A DNA stretch of 15,081 nucleotides, taken from an uncultured Collinsella sp. (GTDB lineage: Bacteria > Actinomycetota > Coriobacteriia > Coriobacteriales > Coriobacteriaceae). A model generated the notes under the pieces. It was given only the letters and a program-made list of their open reading frames with translations. It did no database searches and was not told the DNA's origin. Position 1 is the stretch's first letter, and every line of letters begins with the position of its first letter. This document shows, in pieces, positions 5,749 to 13,626 of the stretch. The position numbers were made by a program, and so were the translations under genes. The stretch lies in contig URYW01000040.1 of the NCBI GenBank assembly GCA_900552145.1, positions 1 to 15,081 on the forward strand. Direction: 5' to 3'.

Positions 5749-6825
5749 TTAGTCCTCGGCATTGTAGCCAAAGCGGCGAATCTGGGCCTCATCGTCACGC
5801 CAGCCGGCCTTGACCTTCACGTCCAGCTCCAAAAAGACCTGCGTGCCAAAGATGCGCTCAAGATCGCGACGGGCGTCGATGCCGATATGTTTGATCATCT
5901 CGCCGCCCTTGCCGATGATGATGCCCTTTTGGCCCTCGCGCTCGACGTAAATGGTGGCGTGCACGCGCAGCACCTTCTTGGTCTGCTCGAGCGCATCGCA
6001 AATCACGCCAACGGAATGCGGGATCTCGTCGCGGGTGCGACGCAGGACCTTCTCGCGCACAAACTCGGCAACGAGCGTCTCGTCGGAAGCGTCGGTACCC
6101 ATGTCCTCGGGGAACCGACGCGGACCCTCGGGCAAAAAGTGTGCAACGGTCTCGATAAACGCATCGACGTTGAAGTTCTTGACCGACGACGTCACGATCT
6201 CATCGTCATATTCCATGAGCTCGTGGGCGGCCTTAAGCTGCTCCATGACCTGTGCGGGATCAGCCTCATCGGCCTTGGTGAGCACCAAGACCTTCTTGGA
6301 ACGGGCGCTCTTGACGCGCTCGGCAACCCAGGCGTCTCCCCTGCCGATCGGCTTGGTGGCATCAATCAAAAACGCGACGACATCGACATCGTTCAACTCG
6401 AACAGCGGGCTCTTGTTGTGCTCGGACCCCAGGCCGTCCTTGGGCTTGTGAATACCCGGGGTATCGACAAAGACCAGCTGGTAGCCGGGGCGATTGACAA
6501 CGGCGCGCATGCGACGGCGGGTGGTCTGGGCCACCGGCGAGGTGATGGCAACCTTTTTGCCATAGCAGGCGTTGAGCAGCGTGGACTTGCCGGCGTTGGG
6601 GCGGCCGACCAGGGCCACGAAGCCGCTGCGGAAACCGGGCTCAACGTCTCCAAAGCCCGCGAGGCTGTCGTCCTCGTCGCACAGAGCGTTGAGCTCCTCG
6701 TCGCTCATGCCCTCAAACGGGTCAAACTCCTCGACATCCTCATAAGCCTCTGTCGCTTCGGCATCCACCGCATCCAGGGACTCGTCGCCAAGAGTTTCAT
6801 CGATAGGCTGCATATTGTCGGACAT
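5749..6825 (-). CDS. era: GTPase Era with a long acidic N-terminal extension
   Basis: Era is an essential GTPase that binds the 3' end of 16S rRNA and promotes 30S maturation. Nucleotide-binding motifs are clear: G1 GRPNAGKS (74-81), the G2 region QTTRRR (100-105), G3 DTPG (121-124), G4 TKAD (183-186, Thr for the usual Asn, a known variant) and G5 SSV (213-215). A KH domain follows with GQKGIIIGKGGEMIK (298-312). The protein is 358 residues, against about 300 normally; the excess is the first 65 residues, which hold about 24 Asp/Glu and no Lys/Arg. Start ATG at 6825 has AAAGGGA five bases upstream, so the extension is probably translated; the internal ATGs at 6813 and 6708 were not preferred. 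It lies 12 nt after dgkA and 15 nt before recO. With YbeY upstream it forms a ribosome-maturation group. Confidence 0.97.
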   Translation of the reverse strand: MSDNMQPIDETLGDESLDAVDAEATEAYEDVEEFDPFEGMSDEELNALCDEDDSLAGFGDVEPGFRSGFVALVGRPNAGKSTLLNACYGKKVAITSPVAQTTRRRMRAVVNRPGYQLVFVDTPGIHKPKDGLGSEHNKSPLFELNDVDVVAFLIDATKPIGRGDAWVAERVKSARSKKVLVLTKADEADPAQVMEQLKAAHELMEYDDEIVTSSVKNFNVDAFIETVAHFLPEGPRRFPEDMGTDASDETLVAEFVREKVLRRTRDEIPHSVGVICDALEQTKKVLRVHATIYVEREGQKGIIIGKGGEMIKHIGIDARRDLERIFGTQVFLELDVKVKAGWRDDEAQIRRFGYNAED

Positions 6826-6837
6826 GAAAATCCCTTT

Positions 6838-7215
6838 CTAAATAAAGTCGAGCGCGTGGGCAAATACCAGCAATCCCACAATCGCGGCGGTGATGGAAAG
6901 TACGTATACGGAGGCGGCGGCGATATCCTTCGCACGCTTTGCCAGCGGATGAAGTTGCTGGGTCGCCAGGTCGACGATCGCCTCCATAGCGGTATTGCAC
7001 AGCTCGCCGTGAATCACCAAGCCACAGCAGATGATAACTGTGGCCCACTCGGCAATGTCGAGGCCGACAATGCAGCCGGCAACGACGGTACAAACGCCCG
7101 CAGCGAGCATAACCTTAATGTTGCGCTCGGTCTTGACGGCGGTGACGAAGCCCTCCATGGCGTAGGAGAACGACTTTAAGAAGGAAGGATGGTCCTTGTT
7201 CGATCCGGGAATCAT
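6838..7215 (-). CDS. dgkA: Diacylglycerol/undecaprenol kinase family membrane protein
   Basis: This is a 125-residue integral membrane kinase of the DgkA family. In Gram-positive bacteria this family mainly phosphorylates undecaprenol to recycle the cell-wall lipid carrier, which I infer here. Three hydrophobic segments are visible, at about residues 35-52, 55-70 and 103-121. The signature GELCNTAMEAIVD (70-82) carries the catalytic Glu71, Asn74 and Glu78, and KTERNIK (28-34) and AKRAKD (92-97) match other conserved positions. Start ATG at 7215 has AGGAG six bases upstream; this site overlaps the TAG of ybeY (TAGGAG), indicating coupled translation. The stop lies 12 nt before era. The ybeY-dgkA-era order is common in Firmicutes and related groups, sometimes with cdd between dgkA and era; cdd is absent here. 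Confidence 0.95.
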   Translation of the reverse strand: MIPGSNKDHPSFLKSFSYAMEGFVTAVKTERNIKVMLAAGVCTVVAGCIVGLDIAEWATVIICCGLVIHGELCNTAMEAIVDLATQQLHPLAKRAKDIAAASVYVLSITAAIVGLLVFAHALDFI

Positions 7216-7224
7216 AGACGGCTC

Positions 7225-7734
7225 CTAGTCGTGGGCGTGGTTGGTGATGGGGCCGACGTGGACCAGCTTGGGGTCCTCACCGCGCTCGAGCGCCAGATCG
7301 CGCAGGATGGCGTCCTCGCGGGCCTCCATGACCTCGGCCTCGTCGTCCTCAATATGGTCATACCCCAGCAGGTGCAGCATGCCATGCACGAGCATCAGAC
7401 GGCACTCGTCGGCAGGGCTATTGCCAAAGCCGGGGGCCTGGCGGGCAATGACCTGCGGGGCCAGGATGATATCGCCGAGCTCGAGCGTCTCATCGGCGGG
7501 AATATCCTCGTCAAAGGCAGAGTCGCATTCAAACGAGAGGACATCAGTGGTACGGTCGATACCGCGCCACTCGTGGTTGAGCTCGTGCATCTCGTCCTCA
7601 TCGACATACGAAAGGGAAATCTCAACTTCACGCTCAACGCCCTCGGCGGCAAGCACGACCTCGCAGATGTGCTCTACCTCCTGCGAGTCGAGCAGCGTAT
7701 CGAGCTCGGCATCGTTGCTGATCAATACACTCAA
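7225..7734 (-). CDS. ybeY: Endoribonuclease YbeY, 16S rRNA maturation factor
   Basis: YbeY is a zinc metalloprotein needed for 16S rRNA 3'-end processing and 70S ribosome quality control. The signature HGMLHLLGYDH gives the three metal-binding histidines H117, H121 and H127, and NHEWRGIDRTTDVLSF (53-68) contains the conserved arginine and the substrate-groove residues. Length (169) is normal. The start is a TTG at 7734, with AAAGGAG five bases upstream; the TTG overlaps the TGA of phoH as TTGA, so it is probably translated by ribosomes finishing phoH. The TAG overlaps the dgkA ribosome-binding site. The phoH-ybeY pair is one of the most stable in bacteria. The residues past about 150 are a poorly conserved tail. 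Confidence 0.97.
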   Translation of the reverse strand: MSVLISNDAELDTLLDSQEVEHICEVVLAAEGVEREVEISLSYVDEDEMHELNHEWRGIDRTTDVLSFECDSAFDEDIPADETLELGDIILAPQVIARQAPGFGNSPADECRLMLVHGMLHLLGYDHIEDDEAEVMEAREDAILRDLALERGEDPKLVHVGPITNHAHD

Positions 7735-8717
7735 CGGGACTCCTTTCGGTCGTGCACGCGCTTCTCGCGTACATCATCATAAGCATCGTATGCCTCGACG
7801 ATACGCCCCACCAAGGCATGGCGCACCACGTCGGCACGCTCGAGGTGAGAAAATGCGACATCGTCGACACGGCCTAAAATCCGCTCAACGTCGGCAAGAC
7901 CGCCGCGACGACCCACCAGGTCGCGCTGACTCAGGTCGCCGGTAATCACAAACTTGGAGTTAAAGCCCAGGCGCGTCAGGAACATCTTCATCTGCTCGGG
8001 CGTGGTATTTTGCGCCTCGTCGAGCACCACGAAGGCATCGCTCAGCGTACGGCCGCGCATATAGGCAAGCGGGGCGATCTCGATCACGCCGCGCTCCATA
8101 AGCTCATCGGTGCGCTCGCGATCCATCATGTCAAAAAGGGCATCGTAGAGCGGACGCATATAGGGATCGATCTTTTCCTCGAGGGTACCGGGCAAAAAGC
8201 CCAGGTTCTCCCCCGCCTCGACAACCGGACGCGTCAAGATCAGACGACCCACCTCATGACGCTTGAGCGCGGCAACGGCGAGCGCCATGGCAAGATAGGT
8301 CTTACCGGTACCGGCAGGACCCAGGCCAAACGTGATGGTATGCGAGCGGATGGCATCCACGTAACGCTTTTGGCCGAGCGTCTTGGGGCGAATGACACGA
8401 CCGCGATACGAAAGCAGCACATCATCGCGAAGCGACGTAGCCTCGTGCTCACCGTCGCGCAAGATGGCCAGGCAGCGAGAGACATCGTCGGCAGACAGCG
8501 TGCGTCCGGCGGCCGCTTCGCGAAAAGCATGCTCGAAAAAGCGCGCCACGAGCTCGACCTCGTCCGGGTCGCCGCTCACGGCGATGCTGTCGCCACGGGC
8601 GACCACGTGGGCGCGAACCAAGCTCTCGAGCTCACGAAGGACGCCGTCGCCGGCACCCAAAACGCGCGAGGGATCAATTCCCTCGGGAACGGTAAGTCTA
8701 ATCTTCGAGGCTTCCAT
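7731..8717 (-). CDS. phoH: PhoH-family ATPase (PhoH-like protein)
   Basis: This is a 328-residue P-loop ATPase related to superfamily I helicases. It has an N-terminal small domain (about 1-100), Walker A GPAGTGKT (133-140), the conserved RPVVEAGENLGFLPGTLEEK (163-182), Walker B FVVLDEAQN (229-237) and a sensor-like FVITGDLSQRDL (256-267). The family is thought to act on RNA together with YbeY, encoded next and overlapping by four bases. I chose the ATG at 8717, which gives the usual N-terminus (KIRLTVPEGID) and has GGGAGG three bases upstream; the frame extends to 8822, but that region codes for mtaB in another frame. The chosen start overlaps the end of mtaB by 20 nt, so translation is likely coupled. 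Despite its name, phosphate regulation is not implied. Confidence 0.95.
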   Translation of the reverse strand: MEASKIRLTVPEGIDPSRVLGAGDGVLRELESLVRAHVVARGDSIAVSGDPDEVELVARFFEHAFREAAAGRTLSADDVSRCLAILRDGEHEATSLRDDVLLSYRGRVIRPKTLGQKRYVDAIRSHTITFGLGPAGTGKTYLAMALAVAALKRHEVGRLILTRPVVEAGENLGFLPGTLEEKIDPYMRPLYDALFDMMDRERTDELMERGVIEIAPLAYMRGRTLSDAFVVLDEAQNTTPEQMKMFLTRLGFNSKFVITGDLSQRDLVGRRGGLADVERILGRVDDVAFSHLERADVVRHALVGRIVEAYDAYDDVREKRVHDRKESR

Positions 8718-9990
8718 GAACCTCCCTGCGTGCATGGACCAAGCCGGAATCATCGACTCCGATGATAGCAACATCGAGCAGGCACGGGGCTGTGAGTCCA
8801 CAGGTATCGTCAAGACGGGCATGATGGAACGAACCGAGCGTCAGGTTGTCGCCATACTCAAGCACGGCACGCTCGACGGTGCCCACGCGACGGCGAGCGT
8901 CGGCAATGGCGAGTTCCTGCGCCGCGGCCCTCATGCGGCGGCTACGCTCGGCCATAACCTCGGGCGGCAACTGGTCGGGCATATCGGCAGCAAGGGTACC
9001 AGGACGCTTGCTATAGTGAAACACGTGCATGCGCGAAAAGCCCACGCGGCGGCACAGAGCCAGCGACTCCTCAAACTCCTCGTCCGTCTCACCGGGAAAA
9101 CCGACGATGACATCGCACGAAAGAGACACCTGGGGCAAGTTGGTGCGAATCATGCGCACCGTCTCCTCAAAGGCCTCGGCGCTATAGGGACGGCCCATGC
9201 GACGCAGTGTCCTGGTGCAGCCGGACTGCACGGGCAGGTGCAAAAACGGGGCGATGCGCTGCGGATGGCGCGCCATGACCTTAAGCAGGGACTCGGAGAT
9301 ATCCATGGGCTCGACCGAGGAAATGCGCACATGCGGAATGGACGTGCGCTCCATGATCGCCTCGAGCAGCTCATCGATCTCGACGTGTTCATCAGTCGCG
9401 CTCTTGCCATCGTAGGCGCCCAGGTTCACACCCGTCAGCACCACCTCGGGCACGCCGGCCTCCTGTGCCTCGCGAACTTGCTCGAGCACGGACTCGACCG
9501 GCACGGAGCGCTCGGGGCCGCGGGCCTTCCACACAATGCAATAGGTGCAACGATGGTTGCAGCCGTCCTGGATCTTCACGCCCAGACGCGAGCGACCGAG
9601 TGCGTCGACAGCCTCGCCGTCGCTGCAGGCGGGAACGTCATCGGACTCAACGCCCAGCACCTCACAGACGCGTTCGGCGACATCGATCTTGGACGGCTCG
9701 GCGATCACGCGGTCCGAGAACTCCAGCAGCTCCTCGGGATGCAGATTGACCACGCATCCGGTCACGACCACATAGGGCTCGTTTGGATAGGCCAGCGCAT
9801 GGCGAACGGCCTTACGGGTCTTGGCCTCGGCCTCGCCCGTAACGGCACAGGTGTTAATGACGATCAGCTCAGCATCCTGAGGCTCCACCATCGCAAAGCC
9901 CAGGCGCATTAGATCGGCAGTGATACGGTCGGACTCAACCCGGTTGACACGGCAGCCGAGGTTGACGACAGAGATATGAGGTGCGAGCAC
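8698..9990 (-). CDS. mtaB: tRNA (N6-L-threonylcarbamoyladenosine(37)-C2)-methylthiotransferase MtaB
   Basis: MtaB is a radical-SAM enzyme that adds a methylthio group to t6A at position 37 of ANN-decoding tRNAs. The N-terminal domain (about 1-110) holds the second-cluster cysteines C13 (NLGCRVN), C48 (NTCAV) and C79 (TGCVV). The radical-SAM domain has C144-x3-C148-x2-C151 (CNHRCTYC) and later LPVQSG and VGFPGETDEEF. A C-terminal TRAM-like tail follows. The LGCRVN form and the location after dnaJ favour MtaB over MiaB or RimO. Start is GTG at 9990, with AGGAG five bases upstream that overlaps the dnaJ stop (TAAGGAG), a coupling arrangement. The 3' end overlaps phoH by 20 nt. In many Gram-positives mtaB follows dnaJ, prmA and rsmE; the latter two are absent here. 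Confidence 0.93.
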   Translation of the reverse strand: MLAPHISVVNLGCRVNRVESDRITADLMRLGFAMVEPQDAELIVINTCAVTGEAEAKTRKAVRHALAYPNEPYVVVTGCVVNLHPEELLEFSDRVIAEPSKIDVAERVCEVLGVESDDVPACSDGEAVDALGRSRLGVKIQDGCNHRCTYCIVWKARGPERSVPVESVLEQVREAQEAGVPEVVLTGVNLGAYDGKSATDEHVEIDELLEAIMERTSIPHVRISSVEPMDISESLLKVMARHPQRIAPFLHLPVQSGCTRTLRRMGRPYSAEAFEETVRMIRTNLPQVSLSCDVIVGFPGETDEEFEESLALCRRVGFSRMHVFHYSKRPGTLAADMPDQLPPEVMAERSRRMRAAAQELAIADARRRVGTVERAVLEYGDNLTLGSFHHARLDDTCGLTAPCLLDVAIIGVDDSGLVHARREVHGSLED

Positions 9991-9999
9991 GCGGGCTCC

Positions 10000-11148
10000 T
10001 TAATCGAGGATATCGTCGAGGGCACTCTTGATACGGTCGGTCACGGATTTCTTACCGGATGCGACGTCATCGCCCATCTCGTCGGCAAAGGCGCGAAGCA
10101 GCTCGCGCTGCTTATTGGAAAGGTTCGTGGGGACGAGCACGCGCAGCTGAACGATCAGACGGCCGCGCGAGCCGCCACCGCCGATACGGGGCATACCGTA
10201 GTTGCCAACGCTCACGGTGTCGCCGTACTGCGCACCGGCGGGGACGCACACCTTGACGACCTCGTCAGGCATAATGTCCTCGACCTCGATCTCGCAGCCG
10301 AGCGCAGCCTGCGCAATCGAGATATCGCTCACGAGATACAGGTCGTCGCCGTTGCGCTTAAAACGCTCGTGGTCGGCGACACGCACGTTGACGATCAGGT
10401 CGCCCGACGGCTCGCCGCGAAGGCCGGCCTCGCCAAAGCCACTCACGCGCAGCTGGCGACCGGTCGATACACCGGCGGGAATATCGATGTCAATCTTTTC
10501 GTGAGAAGGCGTGCGGCCCTGGCCATCACAGGTCTCGCAGGGATGGTCGATGACCGTGCCTTCGCCGTGGCAGTCGGGACAGGGCGAAGAGGACTGAACC
10601 TGGCCCAGGAACGAGCGCTGGACCGTCGTGACATAGCCCGTGCCGTGGCAGCGGCTGCACTGCTTTTCCTGTGCACCCTCGGCCCTGCCGGTGCCGTTGC
10701 AATCCTCGCAGGGGGCAAGGCGGTCATAGCTGATCGTCTTTTTGCAACCGAGCGCCGCCTCCTCAAGGGTCACCGAAAGGGAGATGGCCATATCGCGGCC
10801 GCGACGACGCTCGCGGCGATTTCGGGCGCCACCGCCGGCACCGCCGCCAAAGAACGACGAGAAGAGGTCATCCATGCCCATGCCGCCAAAGATATCGTTG
10901 ATATCGACGTAGCCCGAGCCGCCAGGGCCGTCCGCGGTGCCGTAACGGTCGTAGTTAGCACGCTTCTGCTCGTCGGAAAGAACGGAATAAGCCTCGTTGA
11001 GCTCTTTGAACTTGGCCTCGGCCTCAGGGTCGTCCGAAACGTCCGGGTGTACGGTACGGGCCTTCTTTAGAAACGCGCGCTTAATCGTCCGCGCGTCGGC
11101 ATCCTTGTCGACGCCAAGTACCTCGTAGTAATCCCTATTTTCCGACAC
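10000..11148 (-). CDS. dnaJ: Chaperone protein DnaJ (type I, complete)
   Basis: DnaJ delivers unfolded clients to DnaK and stimulates its ATPase. The 382-residue protein has a J-domain (about 5-70) with HPD at 34-36, a short Gly/Phe-rich linker (about 84-108), four zinc-binding CxxCxGxG repeats (CEDCNGTG, CSRCHGTG, CPDCHGEG, CETCDGQG, about 147-211) and both C-terminal client-binding domains, ending with a conserved stretch NKQRELLRAFAD. Start is GTG at 11148, supported by GGAAGGA seven bases upstream; the frame extends to 11214 but gives no J-domain sequence. A possible promoter lies just upstream. The gene is nine bases before mtaB. It is not accompanied by hrcA, grpE or dnaK; a DnaJ-like paralogue lies directly upstream instead. 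Confidence 0.97.
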   Translation of the reverse strand: MSENRDYYEVLGVDKDADARTIKRAFLKKARTVHPDVSDDPEAEAKFKELNEAYSVLSDEQKRANYDRYGTADGPGGSGYVDINDIFGGMGMDDLFSSFFGGGAGGGARNRRERRRGRDMAISLSVTLEEAALGCKKTISYDRLAPCEDCNGTGRAEGAQEKQCSRCHGTGYVTTVQRSFLGQVQSSSPCPDCHGEGTVIDHPCETCDGQGRTPSHEKIDIDIPAGVSTGRQLRVSGFGEAGLRGEPSGDLIVNVRVADHERFKRNGDDLYLVSDISIAQAALGCEIEVEDIMPDEVVKVCVPAGAQYGDTVSVGNYGMPRIGGGGSRGRLIVQLRVLVPTNLSNKQRELLRAFADEMGDDVASGKKSVTDRIKSALDDILD

Positions 11149-11169
11149 GACCGAATCCTTCCGACTTTC

Positions 11170-11198
11170 ATTATTGTCACAGTGCGTCCTATACCCAA
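11170..11198 (-). promoter_or_regulatory. Putative promoter of dnaJ
   Basis: On the minus strand TTGGGT (11193-11198, 3 of 6) and AATAAT (11170-11175, 5 of 6) are separated by 17 nt in the 81-bp gap between the DnaJ-like gene and dnaJ. I saw no CIRCE-type inverted repeat or HAIR-like element in this gap. The -35 box is poor, so this remains a candidate. Confidence 0.35.
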
Positions 11199-11229
11199 GC
11201 TGGGCCGGCCGCAAACAGAGGGCTAGATG

Positions 11230-12333
11230 TTATTGCATTCCGTAAGGCGAAAGCATGGCACGCTGCGAGCAGCTCGCAAACCAAACAGACACGAGCGCAA
11301 ACATAAATCCGTTGGCAAAACCATTGGCAAACTGCATCGCGCCGCGCTTCCACCACAGCAGGCTGCGGTGCAGCACGCCGTCCGAGACCACCATAAACAG
11401 GCCCATGGCAAACGGAATAAAGCACATCACGGCAAAGGCCGAGAACACGCCCGAGATGGCCGATAGCACCAAAAACGGCGCCACGATGCCCATCAGGTAA
11501 AAACCGGTACGGGCCTTGCCTTCCAGACGCTCGGCCTCAACATGGGCCCGACCGACCAGGTCACCGCCAGAGGCGCCGTTGGTGCCGGCGTGACCCATGC
11601 CGCCAATACGGACCTCGTCGCCATCGTGCGTGCCGGCGGGAAACTCAATCGTCTGCTCGGAGGTCACACGGACACGGCCGCTGCCGCCGCAATCGGGACA
11701 GGGGTCGGCGACGACCTTACCGGAACCGCCGCACTCGGGGCAGACCGACTGGAACGTGCCGGCACCAAACAGAAAGGACAGGTCGACATCGATGTGGCCG
11801 CGACCGCCGCAGCTCGGACAGGTATGTGCATGCTCGGACGAAACAGAGCCCGAACCGCCGCAGTGACCACAGGTATCGAAGCGCGTATAGCGGACGGTCT
11901 TGCGGGCACCGCCCTTGGCCTCCTTGGCGTCGAGCTTAATATCGACGACCACGTTGGCGCCGTTCTCGGGATTATAGGCAGCCTGCCCGCGACGCGGCTG
12001 GCCCCAGGTGCCACCAAAGGGAAAGCCGCCCTCAAAGGGATTGCCATAGCCTGCGCTGCCGGCGTAGCCGCCGCCATAGGGAGAAGCCGTAGGAGCGCCG
12101 GCGAAGGGATTGCCCGAACGCATGGCGTCGTAGCGCGCACGCTTCTGCTCGTCCGAAAGCACGGCGTAAGCCTCGGAAACCTCTTTAAACTTTTCCTCGG
12201 CATCCGGTTCTTTGTTGACGTCCGGATGGAGCTTGCGGGCCTTTTGCTGGAAGGCCTTCTGTATATCACGCGAGGTGGCGTCCTTGGAGACACCCAAAAT
12301 CTCGTAGTAATCTTTTTCGTTCATCGTCGCCAT
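11230..12333 (-). CDS. DnaJ-like protein with J-domain, zinc finger and C-terminal transmembrane segments
   Basis: This 367-residue paralogue of DnaJ starts at ATG 12333, supported by AGGAGG nine bases upstream. It has a J-domain (about 7-70) with HPD at 36-38, a linker rich in Gly, Pro, Tyr and Phe (about 74-118), a first client-binding segment starting near NVVVDIKLDAKEA, four complete CxxCGGxG repeats (cysteines 155/158, 172/175, 198/201 and 212/215), and the return of that segment with TIEFPAGTHDGDEVRIGGMG. Near residue 268 DnaJ similarity stops. The second client-binding and dimerisation domain is replaced by two adjacent hydrophobic stretches (about 277-297 and 299-317) and a third (about 335-355), predicted to lie in the membrane. 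It would present the J-domain on the cytoplasmic side, presumably to recruit DnaK to the membrane; that role is inference. It stands 58 bp after hemW and 81 bp before dnaJ. There is no frameshift. Confidence 0.9.
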   Translation of the reverse strand: MATMNEKDYYEILGVSKDATSRDIQKAFQQKARKLHPDVNKEPDAEEKFKEVSEAYAVLSDEQKRARYDAMRSGNPFAGAPTASPYGGGYAGSAGYGNPFEGGFPFGGTWGQPRRGQAAYNPENGANVVVDIKLDAKEAKGGARKTVRYTRFDTCGHCGGSGSVSSEHAHTCPSCGGRGHIDVDLSFLFGAGTFQSVCPECGGSGKVVADPCPDCGGSGRVRVTSEQTIEFPAGTHDGDEVRIGGMGHAGTNGASGGDLVGRAHVEAERLEGKARTGFYLMGIVAPFLVLSAISGVFSAFAVMCFIPFAMGLFMVVSDGVLHRSLLWWKRGAMQFANGFANGFMFALVSVWFASCSQRAMLSPYGMQ

Positions 12334-12391
12334 GCGCGGCAACCTCCTGCTCACAGCAGCGTATATATTGCGGTAATTCTACCCGAGCGGC

Positions 12392-13624
12392 CTAAGCTAG
12401 ACCCCAAAACAGCTCGAACAGCACATTTCCATCGAGCCAGCCCAAGTGGGTGGGCGCTAAACGGGCGTGGGCACGACCTGCGATAACGTCTTTCGAGGCG
12501 ACGCACCCCGCATGCCCCTCGACATAATCGGGCACCCAAGTGGCAAGACCCAACTCGAGCGCACGGTCACAGGCCGCCGCCAGCTCGTCTGCAGCGATCA
12601 CACTTGCCGAGCGAACCAAAAGATCGGGTCCAATGCCACGCGTCATGCGGCAGGCGAGCATCAAATCCTCGGCCGCAGCCTCGCGCTGCGACAGATACTC
12701 GGCATCAAACGTCATCGCGGCATCGTCGCGTTGCACCAAGCGCACGCGATACGCATCGCCGCGAGTAGGCACGTCGGGAAACAACCCGGCCAGGCGATCG
12801 AAATCCTCGGCGTCGAGCATACCGGCGGCAGAGCGACCCAAGCCCAGATAGCCCTGTCCGGTCCAATAGGCAATGTTGTGGTCACACTCATGGCCGTCGA
12901 GCGCGTAGCTTGCCACCTCATACGGGTGATAGCCGGCCGCACCCAGGCACTCACGCGCCACATCCATGCATGCAGCCTGAAAATCCTCGTCGGGCTCGAG
13001 CGACTCGTCGCGACACGCCATGCGGTAGAGCGGCGTACCCTCCTCGAGCGTGAGCGGGTACACAGACACATGATGCGGCGCCGCCGCCAACACGCCATCG
13101 AGCGTGCACTGCCAGCTTACTGCGGTCTGCCCGGGAAGTCCGCACATCAGGTCGCAGGACACATCGAGCCCTGCGTCCTTAACCGTCGTGATGGCAGCGA
13201 GCGCCCGATCGGCATCGTGGATACGGCCAATCGCGGCAAGCTCGGCGTTGTCGAGGGTCTGAACTCCCAGAGAAATGCGCGTGACGCCCACCCCGGCAAG
13301 CGCCACGGCAAGCTGCGAAGTTAACGACTCAGGATTGGCTTCGCAGGTAAACTCAACGGGCTTACACCACGCAGAGATACGCCGGGCAAGTTCTACCAGA
13401 CGCTCCCCCGCCAGCGACGGCGTGCCGCCGCCAACATAGACGGTGCGGATGCCCTCGAGCGCTCCGGCGTCGCCAAAGGCATCGAGGCGCGCATACAGCT
13501 GCTCAAAATAGGCATCGAGCGCAGCGCTCAGGTCGCACGGAGCAAAACGGCGCGAGTCAAAGTCACAGTACCTACACTTTTGGGCGCAAAACGGCACGTG
13601 CACGTACAGCGCGGTAACGGCCAC
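12392..13624 (-). CDS. hemW: Radical SAM heme chaperone HemW (coproporphyrinogen III oxidase-like)
   Basis: HemW binds heme and a 4Fe-4S cluster and inserts heme into respiratory proteins; it was long misannotated as coproporphyrinogen oxidase HemN. The 410-residue protein starts with YVHVPFCAQKCRYCDF, with cluster cysteines C13, C17 and C20, and the fourth family residue is Phe or Tyr rather than a HemN-type Cys. GGGTPS (65-70), EANPES and GVQTL are radical-SAM core elements, and HNIAYWTG (about 249) is the HemW heme-binding HNxxYW motif. The C-terminal HemN_C domain spans about 300-400. Start is GTG at 13624, with TGGAGG seven bases upstream; only two bases separate it from the stop of dus. 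The lepA-hemW neighbourhood is typical of Gram-positive genomes, here with dus inserted between. Confidence 0.95.
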   Translation of the reverse strand: MAVTALYVHVPFCAQKCRYCDFDSRRFAPCDLSAALDAYFEQLYARLDAFGDAGALEGIRTVYVGGGTPSLAGERLVELARRISAWCKPVEFTCEANPESLTSQLAVALAGVGVTRISLGVQTLDNAELAAIGRIHDADRALAAITTVKDAGLDVSCDLMCGLPGQTAVSWQCTLDGVLAAAPHHVSVYPLTLEEGTPLYRMACRDESLEPDEDFQAACMDVARECLGAAGYHPYEVASYALDGHECDHNIAYWTGQGYLGLGRSAAGMLDAEDFDRLAGLFPDVPTRGDAYRVRLVQRDDAAMTFDAEYLSQREAAAEDLMLACRMTRGIGPDLLVRSASVIAADELAAACDRALELGLATWVPDYVEGHAGCVASKDVIAGRAHARLAPTHLGWLDGNVLFELFWGLA

Positions 13625-13626
13625 CG

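Noticed and set aside
5887..7179. Long + strand frame opposite era and dgkA
   Set aside because: Shadow of well-supported minus-strand genes; no ribosome-binding context or domain seen.
12334..12391. AT-rich patch (AATATATAC, TAGAAT) as a promoter of the DnaJ-like gene
   Set aside because: A -10-like sequence exists but no matching -35 at suitable spacing; too weak to annotate.
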